In this document: positions 34,445-49,688 of the stretch, piece after piece
Numbering within the stretch: the first letter of the stretch is position 1
How the letters are laid out: each line of letters begins with the position of its first letter
NCBI GenBank assembly: GCA_958510875.1
Contig: CAUEHT010000005.1
Span: forward strand, 434,001-498,000
Length of the DNA: 64,000 nt
Reading direction: 5' to 3'
DNA from: Endomychus coccineus
Lineage: Eukaryota; Arthropoda; Insecta; Coleoptera; Endomychidae
Program-made: the position numbers and the translations under genes
The notes under the pieces: model-generated
Database searches by the model: none
What the model was told of the DNA's origin: nothing
What the model saw: only the letters and a program-made list of their open reading frames with translations

Positions 34445-37400
34445 CTAGTTGATTTTACGGGCTACGCCCCGCTGACCAAGGCCCGCTGACGTACAGTTGT
34501 TTTCATGTGCAACGCCTTTTTGAGGGTTTAGTCGGATAGTGCGTGGTAACCTTTATGTGAGGTGTATGGGCACCTTTAGGTTGTCACTTGGACAAACGTC
34601 AACTTGACAGTTGTAGGTTACATAGATAAAATGCAAGGAACAACTGAGTAAATGGGAGTATTTCGTTATTGAATTTTAATCCTACTATACCTCTTTCTTT
34701 TATGGAGTAACAACATTACTATTCAAGTAATCGAAGGAGATGACCCCACCCCCTTTTGGATGTGACTTATCATTTGGAAAAGTTTCCCAGTAAAAAAAGT
34801 ACCTAAATAGAACCAGTATGTAGGAGGGTATTCCTTCTTATAATGTTAATTAATAAATATTGTGCCAATTTGAAATTATGTATTTTCTCAACATGCTACC
34901 TACAATTGACTTCTATTTTTTCATAGCTCAAACAGCTATTCATACTATTTTCAATCCAAATTACATTCTCTGAGGAATGAGAAGAAGCTATTTTATAAAA
35001 AAATCTATAAGCCGTTGAAGAAACCTGAGCGTTTTGTCTATCTGAAGCAGAATGACATTCTCTTTTGAAGTACCTTAAGGATACACCTTCTTAGTATACC
35101 ATTCGAAAAGATTTCTCAAACATATCGGTAGTAGAACCATTGTAAAAACCAATTCCCAGTCTTAAAACTGTTCGATTTACCCTTTTTGTTATAAATACAA
35201 AGATACAGAATTTATTCCTATTAGTAACTTGCAAAATGCAATTGTGTTTCGTTTGTACCTACAGGTCTCAAGCAAGTTTGTACATATCTATTTTTATTGC
35301 TAGATAGTCTCAGAGAAAGTTATGTTATAAAAAATCTACTACCCGTTGAGGAAGGATTTTTTCTCTTTTCAGCTCCGAATCTGATGTACTTATGCCAGGA
35401 ATAATGAAGAAAAAGGGTGCATTTCATTATTAAGTTTTCCTCCTACCTTTATTCTTTTCATATATAAATTTGCAAAGCTCAATTTAAAGTATCGAAACTG
35501 TACCATCTATCCTTTGAATGTATTTCCGTCATATCTCTCAATATTGTATAACATCCATAAAGTGATGTATACTTTGTTGAAACTATACCTTGTGGTAGCA
35601 GATTAATTGTTTAACACTTTTATAATCATTTTCATGCATGTAACATCAGTTTTGGTGAAATTTTTCCTCCAACTGACATATGTATAAAATGATACATCAT
35701 GTAAATTGAACATTAAGAATGCTTTCCTTTCCAATAACATATGAAATACTCTTGTATACATCTTTTCCTTCCTTTATTTCATATGATTTAGGCCTAATTA
35801 GCATCCGATTCCTAAAAGATGCTATTATATCATAACCTTGGATCTACGTTGAAAATGTGAAATGTCAATTTAGATCCTGAAACATAATAAACCATACACA
35901 TATATGAAAATGTCTTTATTGTAACTAAAATAACATTATTTGAATACTTTGAAAGGCTTGTACTATGAATTTGAACTAATTATGAGTGAATCCAATGTTC
36001 GTGGTGCTACATAACTCTGGACGATGCCACGTGTATAGTAGAATATGACAGATATCTTGTTATTTTCCTCGAAAATTTATTGTACCCTTCTCGTAGATGA
36101 TGTAGATACCTTTCCAAATCGTTTTTGTGTTTCTTTCAATCCTTATGAACTTTAATTTGTTCAAGAATATGTGTGTAGGTTAAACGTTGATAAATGATTT
36201 GTATCTTCATATCTAAAATCAAATATGTTAGCGCTATTGTTAAACATTGCTTAGACTTACCTTTAGAGAGTTTTTTGATAGATGAGGACCCCGATTTATA
36301 TCATATTCAAGTACTTTTGAACGGAAACATGATGTTTACGATATACATCTGACAGTTGGTTAATATGTTGAGACATCGAAGTGTGAGACCATAGAGGTCT
36401 GTTCGTGCTCATTTTAATGGAATTCACGTCCGTAGATCTGATTTCAGTGGGCCCCAGTAGTCTATAGATGTAGAAATGTACTTGTAGCGCTAGGAAGGAT
36501 ATCTTCGTCCATGGACCATTTTGGACACTTATACGCCGTATACAGCTTTTATTATTGCTTATACTTCATTTCATCATACAAACACCCCCGAAATTGATCA
36601 TTTTCGTAAATTATCATCTAGATTGTCGCCAAACGACGTCGAATCTTTACGATTTATTTTAAGGTACTTAGCGGCATTTTTAGGGGTGCCAAAAACAACC
36701 ACCAAAGTTCACCCGGAGTAAATCGATGACGATCTTTCCGATGGTGAATTTTAATTGAACGTAGAGGCTTTACTTTTCGATAAAAAAATTCCTCCAAGAT
36801 AATTTTAAATATGGCCGACAAAAATTGGTACCGAATGGATTTGAATAAAAATATCCCCAAATCTTGTGTCAAATTAATTAATTTGAAGTTTCTGAAATTG
36901 CGAAATTTCGCAATTTTATACGAACGTGGAAACACACACAACTCTTTAGCGCGTGAGGCTCCGGGATTTTCACTTGGTCTATCGAAATTAGAAGGTTCGA
37001 ATTGTATAAAAACACAATTGCATGAAGGCCAGATGTCCTACGTAATTAGTTACGAACGGAAACATTTTGACAAATGCCTCGAGGAGCTCGCTACGTTTCA
37101 GTTAGAGTTTATACATTTTACCTCGGTCTTGTTAATTCGGGGCCGTTTCTTGTCCCGTGCGTGCGGCGCCAGTTGTAATAAAGTCTTTTCTGCTATGGGC
37201 CGCTAGCTTTTACCCGCTTCGCGTATATTTTAGTAGCTAGAAAATTCCCTTCGGTGCTTCGCACGTCAGACGTGCATAGCTGAGATCTGAGAGTACCTGT
37301 TTCTATTTGAATTGAATTTTCGTATTTAAAAGACATTTTGGGGCCCGAGACTATGCTATTAAGTTGACCCGGTTCATAATCTAACGACATGGATCGAAAA

Positions 37401-37729
37401 CCGCACTCCAAATGTCCCCTTAAAGTCGTAGGAGGGAGCACTATTTTTGCACTTTTCTAACTCGCGTGCTACGCGCTTCTCGCGTGAACGTCATTCGATT
37501 TACGGAAAATTAACTATTTCAAAAGAGTTTTCGACCCGGTTCGGGGCTATCGCGACCTTTTAAAAGGTTCAAAGTTAACGTTTCAATCATTTTTCGAGCT
37601 CGCTGCGCTCGCTTCATTTAGCTTGTCGTGTTCAAAAATGTTCGTCGATTAGGTCGAAAATCGCATATTCCTAGTTACATTTTTAGTAACTTTGACACCA
37701 ACCTAATAAGCCGCTTATTCTAATACCGA
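34445..37729 (-). mobile_element. Helitron unit 3 (complete, 3285 bp)
   Basis: CTAG is at 34445-34448. The 5' end TCGGTATTAG is read leftward from 37729, with plus-strand T (37730) just outside, the expected A/T insertion context. It shares the replaced block of unit 2 (37345-37450) but has its own variant of the last 250 bp (GAGCTCGCTGCGCTCGC region). A Gypsy LTR begins 10 bp beyond its end. Confidence 0.85.
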
Positions 37730-37735
37730 TGAACG

Positions 37736-37739
37736 TTAC
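37736..37739 (+). repeat. Gypsy target-site duplication, left (TTAC)
   Basis: TTAC here and at 41349-41352 flank the two LTRs. Confidence 0.75.
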
Positions 37740-37909
37740 TGTAGCGGTGTATGATAATAGTAGACATGATTGCTAAGAAACGGGAAAAGGGAGAAGAAAT
37801 TTGAAATTTGGAAAAAGCAGATTGTCAAAAATATTTCCTATTATTAATAGAATTAGAAGTGGAAAAGTGTTTTATTCTCCTATTCCGATTGATCAACGTG
37901 ATACCAACA
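37740..37909 (+). repeat. Gypsy 5' LTR
   Basis: Starts TGTAGCGGTGTATGATAATA and ends ATACCAACA. It matches 41178-41348 with about a dozen substitutions, implying some age. Confidence 0.9.
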
Positions 37910-37999
37910 AATTGGTGACTCTTTCGACGTTTGACGAGTGAAGTTTCTGTTGAAAGTATCTACGACTTCATAAAGTGAAAGTGAACTTAGCTCAAGGGT

Positions 38000-38585
38000 A
38001 AGTATGAATGATGACAGGCAAGAGACAGAAGTAAATAGGTTCAGTATAAGAATTCCTCCTTTTTGGCCCGAGAAACCCGAAATATGGTTTTATCAAATTG
38101 AAGCTCATTAAAATTATATCGGAAGAAACAAAATTCAATTATATAGTATCTAGTATTTGGAATATAATTCAAGAAACTGTCATAAATGAATATACTAGAG
38201 CTAAAGATTTTCTTTTAATATATTCAAAGAGAGTGAAGAACGAAAGATTAAAAAGTTAGTTACAGGTTTAGAATTATGTGATATGAAACCTAGTCAGCTT
38301 CTTCGCAGAATGAGAACTTTAGCAGGAGTTGATATTTCCGAAGCAACATTGAACACTTTTTGGCTAGAAAAACTTCCAGATTCAATCAAAAATGTACTCA
38401 CTGTTAGTTAAGAGGGACTTGACAAAGTAGCTTTTATGGAGGATAAAATGTTAGAACTTAACCCACATAAAGAAGTTTTTTCAACTGAAACGCGGAATGA
38501 TACGAATTCGTTGATCAAAGACTTAATGGTTAAGTACGAAGGTTCAGAATCACAGGTCACTGCAATAGGACAGATAAGATAATAG
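38000..38585 (+). pseudogene. Gypsy gag remnant
   Basis: Starts near 38005 (ATGAATGATGACAGGCAAG) and carries PPFWPEKPEIWF, typical of the gag start in this group. A retained central piece includes KLVTGLELCDMKPSQLLRRM (about 38250-38310) and FWLEKLPDSIKNVL. Several stops and a frameshift interrupt it. A nucleocapsid zinc knuckle would follow near 38590-38760, but only scattered Cys codons remain. Confidence 0.75.
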
Positions 38586-38639
38586 GGATAATTGTAGAAA
38601 TTGTAGTCGCGCTGTAAGTAAAGATCATATTAGAAGGAA

Positions 38640-40815
38640 ATTTGATCCAAAAGGAAAATATTGTTATGCACATTTCCGATACGGTTCCAAATGTTTTCCA
38701 GATCGATGCAAATTACCTTGTGCTTGGAAGGTTTCGGGAAACGAGAATCTGCAGTAGAAGAAGCGGAAAGTTCTGCTGCAGAAAACATGGAAAATTGTTC
38801 AAATTTCCGCTTATTTGTTTCCGACAAAAACACGGGTTGTCGTTTTCTTGTCGGTAGTGGAGCTGATGTATCTCTATTGCCAGCTACTGCTAATAATAAA
38901 ATTCATAATAACGCATTTAAATTATATGCGGCTAATGTTTCTGAGATAACGACATATGGCGTAAAACTATCAACAATAAATTTAGGACTTCGCAGAGTTT
39001 TCAATGACCTTTTATTGTTGGAAGAATAGAAATAGGTATAATTGGAGCAGATTTTTTGAACAAATTTAATTTGTTAATTGAATTGCATGGGCGGAGGTTA
39101 ATTGATGGAATTACTAAACTTTGTGTTACTGGTAAAGTTGCTGAAGTATTTAAACAGTATACCATACACACAATGAGTAATATAGCCACTTCCTGAAAAG
39201 GTTCTAGTAATTAAGGATTACAAGTTGCCAGAAACGGTTCGACAACTTCGTACATTCCTTGGCATAATTAATTTTTATCGAAGATATATTTCGAACGCTG
39301 CAGAAATTCAAGCCTCTACCTGATTATCACAAGGGATCAAAAAAGAATGATAGTCGAGCAATTAAGTTGACGCCTGAGACTATGATTCAATTTGGAAAGT
39401 GTAAAGATCGTCTGGTCAATGCAGCTTCTGTGACCATTCCAAATTCAGATTTTCCGTCACCACTGTTTACTGATGCTTCCAATAAAGCTGTCGGATCTGT
39501 GTTACAACAACATGAAGAGTCTGGTTGGAAACCAATTGCCTCCCATTCAAGAAAACTTAATAATGCACAAAAAAATTATAGTGCTTATGATAAAATAACT
39601 TTAAGGAATATACATGTCTGTAAAGCAATTCAAACACTTTCTCGAAGCGAAAACTTTTACTATTTTTACCGAACATAAGCCAATAACATTTGCGTTCCAA
39701 CAGAAAAATAACAAGGCATCTCCTCGTCAATCAAGACATCTTCAATACATATCTCAATTCACTACGAATATTAGGCATATTGAAGGCAAAGATAATGTCA
39801 TACAATTATTCTCGGGAAAGTCACTTTGGTGTGATGTATCCACTCAAAACTGTCGTTCATATATACCTCGCAAATATCGTTTCCGGGAGTTTCAACAGAT
39901 TCATAATTTTGCTCAGCCTGGAGTGAAGTCTACTGTAAAACAAGTGTTTTGTGAATTTATTTGGCCTGGACTCGAAAATGATGTACGTAAATGGGCTCAA
40001 TCTTGTCTTACCTGCCAGCGCAATACAGTGCCTAGGCACACAGGATTTCAAAGCGCCAGATGGAAGACTTAGTGTGGTCCATGTGGACGTTATTGGACCT
40101 CTGCCATCCTCGCAGGATAATATTTACTGCCTTACGTGTATTGATAGGTATACCAATTGAATGAAAATTATTCTTATGATAAGAATAACTGCCGATACAG
40201 TTGCAAAGCTATTTTATAACCATTGGATTGCTAGATTTGGAGCACTGCATATCATAATTACATACCAAGGTCGACAGTTCGAGGGTGAACTGTTTAAATC
40301 TCTCGCCACATTGTGTGAAGTGAAATTCAAGCATACAACTCCGTATCATCCACAATCGAATGGAAAAATCGTGAGACTACACAGGACTCTGAAAGCAATA
40401 CTTCGGGCTCACGATAAAATAACATGGACTGATGTCCTTCCTTCTGTACTGTTGGAATCACGTACAGCTTTGAGCGACGACTCACAACATTCAATTGCTG
40501 AAATGGTATACGGTACAACTATCAGGTTACCTGGTGAATTCTTTGATGCACCTAAATTTCCGTTAAATTCAGAGAATTTCACCTCAGAACTTCTGAAAAT
40601 TTTGGGTGAACTCCGACCACATGCAACTCGCACGAATTATTTTAGATCAGTTTTTGTATATAAAGATCTCAGTTCTTGTTCGCATGTGTTTTCACGACTT
40701 GATCGTGTTAAGAAGTCTTTGGAGCCGCCTTACGAAGGACCTTTCCGGGTGATAAAGCGATCGGATAAATATTTTACAATAGACTTTAGGCAGAATTTTA
40801 AATGTTTCAGTTAAT
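38640..40815 (+). pseudogene. Gypsy pol remnant (protease, RNase H, integrase; RT core lost)
   Basis: The protease region is near 38820-39030, with GSGADVSLLP where D[ST]GA is expected, so the catalytic Asp is replaced by Gly. The RT core is deleted: the sequence passes from IIGADFLNKFNLL (about 39040) to the post-RT segment TVRQLRTFLGIINFYRRYIS (about 39236). RNase H follows at 39400-39680 (FTDASNKAVGSVLQQ), then the integrase zinc domain (39890-40040) and catalytic core (40070-40500). The first Asp is present (HVDVIGPLP). The second site reads TYQGRQFEG in place of TDQG, and the Glu site reads GKIVRLHR in place of a VER-type motif. Frameshifts and stops separate the pieces. Confidence 0.88.
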
Positions 40816-41177
40816 AGGATGAAACCTGGTTATTTACTTTCAGATTATAATATTTCAAGACCGCAAGACACAACTTCTAATCAAAATATCAATAACGACT
40901 CAGCAACGACTATAGATAATTAAGAGCCTAAACACGAAGTAACAAAATCACGATGTTGAAGAACGATCCGGTTTCCATCCCGATACCTTGTTGCGAGCGA
41001 TGTTTAATTTTTAGTGTTTATTTAATGTTATAATTTAAAGTGCTTAATTTCACTAAATCAATATTTCATATCTCATATCAGTTAGAATATGTTCCTTTGA
41101 TTTTCTTTGTTGTTATTATTGATGGTAATCTGTATTATATGTATCGTAACTCTTCTTCGTTACTGGAGGGGAAGTAG

Positions 41178-41348
41178 TGTAGCGGTGTATGATAATAGTG
41201 GACATGGTTGTTAAGAAATGGAAAAAAGAGAGAAGAAATTCGAAATTTCGAAAAAGCAGATTCTTAAAAATATTTCTTATCATTAATAGAATTAGACGTG
41301 AAAAAGTGTTTTATTCTCCTATTCCGATTGATCAACGTGATACCAACA
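41178..41348 (+). repeat. Gypsy 3' LTR
   Basis: Second LTR copy, preceded by the purine tract at 41164-41177 and followed by TTAC. Confidence 0.9.
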
Positions 41349-41352
41349 TTAC
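41349..41352 (+). repeat. Gypsy target-site duplication, right (TTAC)
   Basis: Pairs with 37736-37739. Confidence 0.75.
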
Positions 41353-41418
41353 CATATATTCTACGAAGCTTCGCATAGCGAATAACCTATAAACGAGTCC
41401 ACACTGTCGATATATTAT

Positions 41419-41615
41419 AACACTATTGATAAGATAATAATCACGCTTATCCACTAAAAATACTATTAAATTACTGAGGACCTTTCGGCTACCAAGTAGC
41501 CATCATCAGAGTAAACTGTTCACTTTGATGATGGTTACTTGGTAGCCGAAAGGTCCTCTGTAATTTAATAGTATTTTTAGTGGATAATGGTGATTATTAT
41601 CTTATCAGTAGTGTT
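41419..41615. repeat. near-perfect palindrome of a PLE-type terminal repeat (family D)
   Basis: The two arms match in reverse complement about a centre at 41517 with a few mismatches and a short unpaired centre. Each arm carries a CTTTCGGCTACC...GTAGCC-ATCATCA stretch, the usual wording of PLE terminal repeats. No PLE coding sequence is attached; the nearest PLE fragment starts at 42978. Confidence 0.85.
41471..41514 (-). ncRNA. hammerhead-like ribozyme motif, family D
   Basis: The minus-strand order is stem I 5' side UUACU, core CUGAUGA, one extra U, stem II GGCUAC-UUG-GUAGCC, GAA, AGGUCCU, C, stem I 3' side AGUAA. Stem I pairs over 5 bp and stem II over 6 bp. AGGUCCU is self-complementary apart from its centre, so stem III could form between two copies, and UC sits at the expected cleavage site. 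The plus-strand arm (about 41520-41563) is a slightly decayed second copy. Confidence 0.55.
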
Positions 41616-42977
41616 CGCATAGCGAGTTCAAAATATCCATGCCTCCGGTACATGGAAAAGGCGACCTCGCCTCTGGGTCTTCTAATTGAGTTACATTATA
41701 AAAAAATGTATATATGGGGTGTTGAAATGATAATCAATTCGGATTCCTTGAGAGGGGCAACGATTTTCAAGGTGTCATATATGAGGAGCGCAGGGTGTAT
41801 CATGTGACCTACGAAAACTGTATATATGCGTACACCTTGTGGTTGTTGCTCCCTACGAAGGTGTTGCCACATTATCGGAGGTCATATAGACATCTTTTTC
41901 TCTGCGTGCTGGGTTCTTAATACAAGAACACACAGCTTACCTCATATTCTTCTCAACAACTGAAACGGTTTTGATTTCAGAAAAGTTAATTAAACCGTAT
42001 GGGTAACTGTGAACATGTGATTTTCTTTCCAATGAGCTTGTTAGGGGCCAAATAGTTTAATGATTTCATTGATAATATCATGAAACTGTGTGACACAGTC
42101 ATCTACATTCATTTATTTCAAGATACTCCTATCTACTTGATAATAATACTGCTATACTAATAATTGTTCCATTAACAGCTTTATGAGTAGCATTCAGAAA
42201 ATCATAATATAATACCTGGTGGTTTATTGTACGTATTTAGTTCGCTTAGATAAACGTTGCGTTCGGGATGATATGTCTCACTCTTTACCAGAGGTGTATT
42301 TTCTGTAATGGTAACAGGATTTTTGATGCATAAGATTAAGCCTAGAATAAAATTATTGTTCAATGTCGTGAGCTTTTTCACTCCAGTTACTGATTATGAA
42401 ATGATTTTTTGAGGAATAATTCAATTATGAATGATTATGTATGTATATTATTCCTTGTTTACATAAACAGATGCTTACATTTTTCCCGTTGTCAAAGTAA
42501 CTCAATAATCATTTATTACAAGTTACGAAACAAGTGATTAAATAATTGGATTCATAACAATTATCTTACTTTAAACTGAGGATGGCGCTAAATTATTGAT
42601 TTTATTTTTTGATCCTTACATCTTTATGTATGGAGCAAAATTATGTCACTTTTAACAAAAATTGCTATAAACAAACAAGCGTATGTGCAATGGGCAATCC
42701 ACTTTCTAATTTTTTGCCCAATATTTTTGTAAGCGAACTTTAAGCCTCCTTAAATCAAAATTGAATCAGCATTCAAGAGTTTGGTATTTTTCTTGATTAC
42801 AAGTAAATATCTTGATTTACATGACTTTTTGAATAGCCTTAATATTCAATTTGATTCACCATGATTCACCCGCTCAAAGAAATAGGTATACCCCGGCGGA
42901 TTCAGCTACCCCATTTATATATCAAATAGCTCCGTTTAATAGTCTAGTTCATAGATTATTGAACGTCCCTTTCAGTT
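41616..42977. other. no gene recognised
   Basis: AT-rich DNA. TTCGCATAGCGA occurs on both sides of the palindrome (about 41371 and 41615). No supported coding region was seen. Confidence 0.4.
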
Positions 42978-43555
42978 AACAAAATTATAACAACGAAGTT
43001 GAGAAACTTCAGCAAATTGCGTTGGACAATGGTTACCACAAATCTTTGATCAATAATTCAATTTCTAAACAAAAAAGGTAATTGGAATGTAGCCAACCAA
43101 CCAAATTAGAACCATCACCTTCAAATACTTCAATAAAATTTGAAAGTTTCACTTCTCATTCTTCAGTAATTAATAAATTCCATAGTTTGTTTTCTCAATT
43201 TGCAATACTTATAACTTATAGATGTAAGAGCAAGCTAAAACACCGTTTAGGCAACGCTTACGATAAAGTTCCCGATTTTGACAAATCCGTGATTTACAAA
43301 ATCAGTTATGAGTTGTTTTCAAAATGCTACTTGGGTCAAACTAGAAACATTTTAACCCGTTACAAGGAACATTTTGCCCATATAAAGAAAAATAATGGTG
43401 AAAATTTCTGGAAAACAGATCACAACCATTTCTCAAGAAAGTTTATCACTCTTAAAACACAGTACAGACAAGGTCTTTTAGGTAATTTAGAAGGGATGGA
43501 AATGTATAAACGAAAAAGCAATTTATTAAATGACCCTAATTTTTTAATAATTTGA
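42978..43555 (+). pseudogene. PLE C-terminal fragment with GIY-YIG domain
   Basis: The frame 43082-43555 contains VIYKISYELFSKCYLGQTRN and RYKEHFAHIKK, the GIY-YIG nuclease pattern of PLEs. An upstream in-phase stretch from about 42978 is separated by a stop just before 43082. The RT is absent. The first Cys of the usual SC..C motif reads Tyr. A 5'-truncated copy of a family distinct from A and B. Confidence 0.75.
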
Positions 43556-44960
43556 TTGTGTGATATGACTTCGACTCAATTTACAAAGGAAAGGTACTTT
43601 CTATGAATGATTTGCTGCAAAATTTGATGATAACGCGTAATTTAGAGAAGTAGACCAGGCCTATTTTTTAACTAAGTTACTAGTAGAGACAAATGAGGCA
43701 AAAAATAGGCTGAATCTCGGAATGGAAAGCCATGAGCTGAAAATCAGCATAGACCTGTCTTTTGACATTCTAAAAACTAGCTCAAAAGTCACATAAATCA
43801 CGGTTACGCGTCTGGAGATAGTCGACGTCAAAGATCGCGAAAATTGGTTTTTTGTACATAACTCGTTTCTCCTATTCATCGACTCGTTCGAAGTTATTGT
43901 GAAACCTGTATAGCCTACAATTAATGTTTTCCCTATCTTTTTTAGCATATCAACCGTTATTGAGATATCGTGCGGAAAGTTGTATGCCTTACAAAGTCAA
44001 TTATTGAGCAAAAATATGATAATTATTAGCAAATTCTAAATACTTGATCATATGTTAATGAATTTGAAAAAATTTACTTATGCTAATGAAGCTTTAACAT
44101 CAAATTTTGCCGCAAATCTTTCACACTCTTTTTACCGCGTACGGTGAGCTCAACGGCAACTTACTAGGATCAGTACCTTTCTTGTATAAATTATGGTCAA
44201 GTAGTGAATTGAAGCGTCTGATCTGATAAAACTCGTAATTAAAAATACTGGTATACATCACTTTCCACTAATTTTAAATATATGTTGTCTTAACTTTGGT
44301 AGGTATTAAATTCGCGTCGGCGGAGTCGACGCCTTCTACGAGTATTAGCTTCTTATGTCGCCGTCACCCTCGACAACAGCTAGTTATTTTTATAAAGTTG
44401 TAAAGAATCAGAGTATAATTCTGGCTTTATTGGTAAATAATAGTGTTTAATAATCCGAATAAAGCACTAAAGCAAACCATTAAAAAATAATTATTGTGAA
44501 TAATTAATACCTAAAAGAATAAAATGCCATTTTCTTAATGCTCTTATTCATTCTACCTGTTGCCTTTTCGATTAAGTGTCGTTTCGATTTTTCAGCACGT
44601 AAATTATTGATAATCAATTTTAATATTAGTCCGGTCATCTAGACCAAAAAATGAGAGTGAAGGTACATAAAATCCCAACAAGCTGAAAATCAGCAAAATT
44701 GTTCAAAACATAATTATAAATAATATTTAAAAGTTCCCCATCATTCCCGTGTATGGAAAAGATTTTATTCAAGGTCAAAGGTCAAAAAAATGAGTTTTTT
44801 GCGATTTTCAACAAAACGGTAAGTTTTATCATAAAAGTACCTTGAACAAAAATTGTAGATCATAAAATTATCTAAAAAAATGTATCAATACTTTTTTTCC
44901 TACGATACACCGTTTCTGAGATATAACGATTCAAAAAGTTATAAAAGTTGTTATCGTCAT
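43556..44960. other. decayed repeat sequence, no gene
   Basis: The segments 43715-43990 and 44680-44940 both carry an AGCTGAAAATCAGCA motif and a GAGATAT-type phrase near the end (TATTGAGATATCGTGCGG; TTTCTGAGATATAACGA). They look like two diverged members of one repeat family. No coding sequence was seen. Confidence 0.4.
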
Positions 44961-45014
44961 AATATGCATGAGTACGCCACGTATATACATCTCTAGAGTT
45001 GTTATATATTATAT

Positions 45015-45030
<16 letters not shown>
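44961..45030 (+). repeat. 70 bp direct repeat, copy 1
   Basis: AATATGCATGAGTACGCCAC... is repeated without change at 45251-45320. The two copies flank the chimeric PLE end. Confidence 0.9.
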
Positions 45031-45055
<25 letters not shown>

Positions 45056-45060
<5 letters not shown>

Positions 45061-45219
45061 ATGTTTTCTTGGTATATTGGTTCGTATATATACTGATAAT
45101 GAAATAAAAATTCTGTTTGACGTTTCGACAATGTTGTAGAGTCTGGAAAATCTAGGCGAACTTGGTCCTTTTGAGGACCGAAACCACACAACGCGGATCA
45201 ATACCCGAGAATCCAGTTC

Positions 45220-45222
<3 letters not shown>
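45056..45222 (+). repeat. chimeric PLE terminal repeat (family A + family B)
   Basis: The first 75 bp matches the outer part of the family A repeat (TTTGTATGTTTTCTTGG... to GTTTCGACAA). The rest matches family B (TCTGGAAAATCTAGGCGAAC, then GGTCCTTTTGAGGACCGAAA ... CCAGTTCTACA). It lies in (TA)n on both sides. A second copy with the same join is at 49293-49457. Confidence 0.85.
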
Positions 45223-45250
<28 letters not shown>

Positions 45251-45255
<5 letters not shown>

Positions 45256-45320
45256 GCATGAGTACGCCACGTATATACATCTCTAGAGTTGTTATATATT
45301 ATATATTATAATATATATAT
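45251..45320 (+). repeat. 70 bp direct repeat, copy 2
   Basis: Identical to 44961-45030. Together they look like a long target duplication around the PLE end. Confidence 0.9.
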
Positions 45321-45328
45321 ATATATAC

Positions 45329-49457
<4,129 letters not shown>

Positions 49458-49468
49458 TATATATATAT

Positions 49469-49582
49469 GTCGAATCACCTGAAGATGGCAAATGCGACTT
49501 TGCCGAAACGTCGTGAAATTGGTCCTTTTGAGGACCGAAACCACACAACGCGGATCAATACCCGAGAATCCAGTTCTACATA
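49469..49582 (+). repeat. PLE family B terminal repeat
   Basis: GTCGAATCACCTGAAGATGG ... CCAGTTCTACATA. The same sequence forms both arms of the palindrome at 51462-51740. Confidence 0.85.
49475..49516 (+). ncRNA. hammerhead-like ribozyme motif, family B
   Basis: Order: stem I UCAC, core CUGAAGA, one extra U, stem II GGCAAA-UGCGAC-UUUGCC, GAAACGUC, stem I GUGA. Stem I pairs 4 bp and stem II 6 bp. ACGU after GAA is self-complementary, as needed for a dimer stem III, and GUC is the classic cleavage triplet. The extra U after CUGAAGA departs from the consensus. Confidence 0.55.
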
Positions 49583-49688
49583 TTGTAATAGCTCCTTGTT
49601 GGTTTTGTCCAGGAGTTTTCTTGTGTTTTGGATGGATTCTCGAATCAAGGCACGGCTTGTTCTTCTTAGAATTTTGTTTGTCTTGAAA

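Larger units (their letters stand above)
37740..41348 (+). mobile_element. Gypsy (Mag-like) LTR retrotransposon, defective
   Basis: There are two short LTRs (170 and 171 bp). A primer-binding-site-like sequence (ATTGGTGACTCTTTCGACG) sits directly after the left LTR, and a GGAGGGGAAG purine tract just before the right one. A 4 bp target duplication flanks the element. The interior has gag, protease, RNase H and integrase remnants but lacks the RT core, and it is only about 3.3 kb long. The Mag-like label is inferred from the primer-site wording and short LTRs. Confidence 0.9.

Noticed and set aside
45155..45185. Hammerhead core in GGTCCTTTTGAGGACCGAAAC
   Set aside because: The hairpin plus GAAAC looks like stem II and GAAA, but no CUGANGA precedes it. 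The better motif is the CUGAAGA...GAAACGUC string in the neighbouring part of the repeat.
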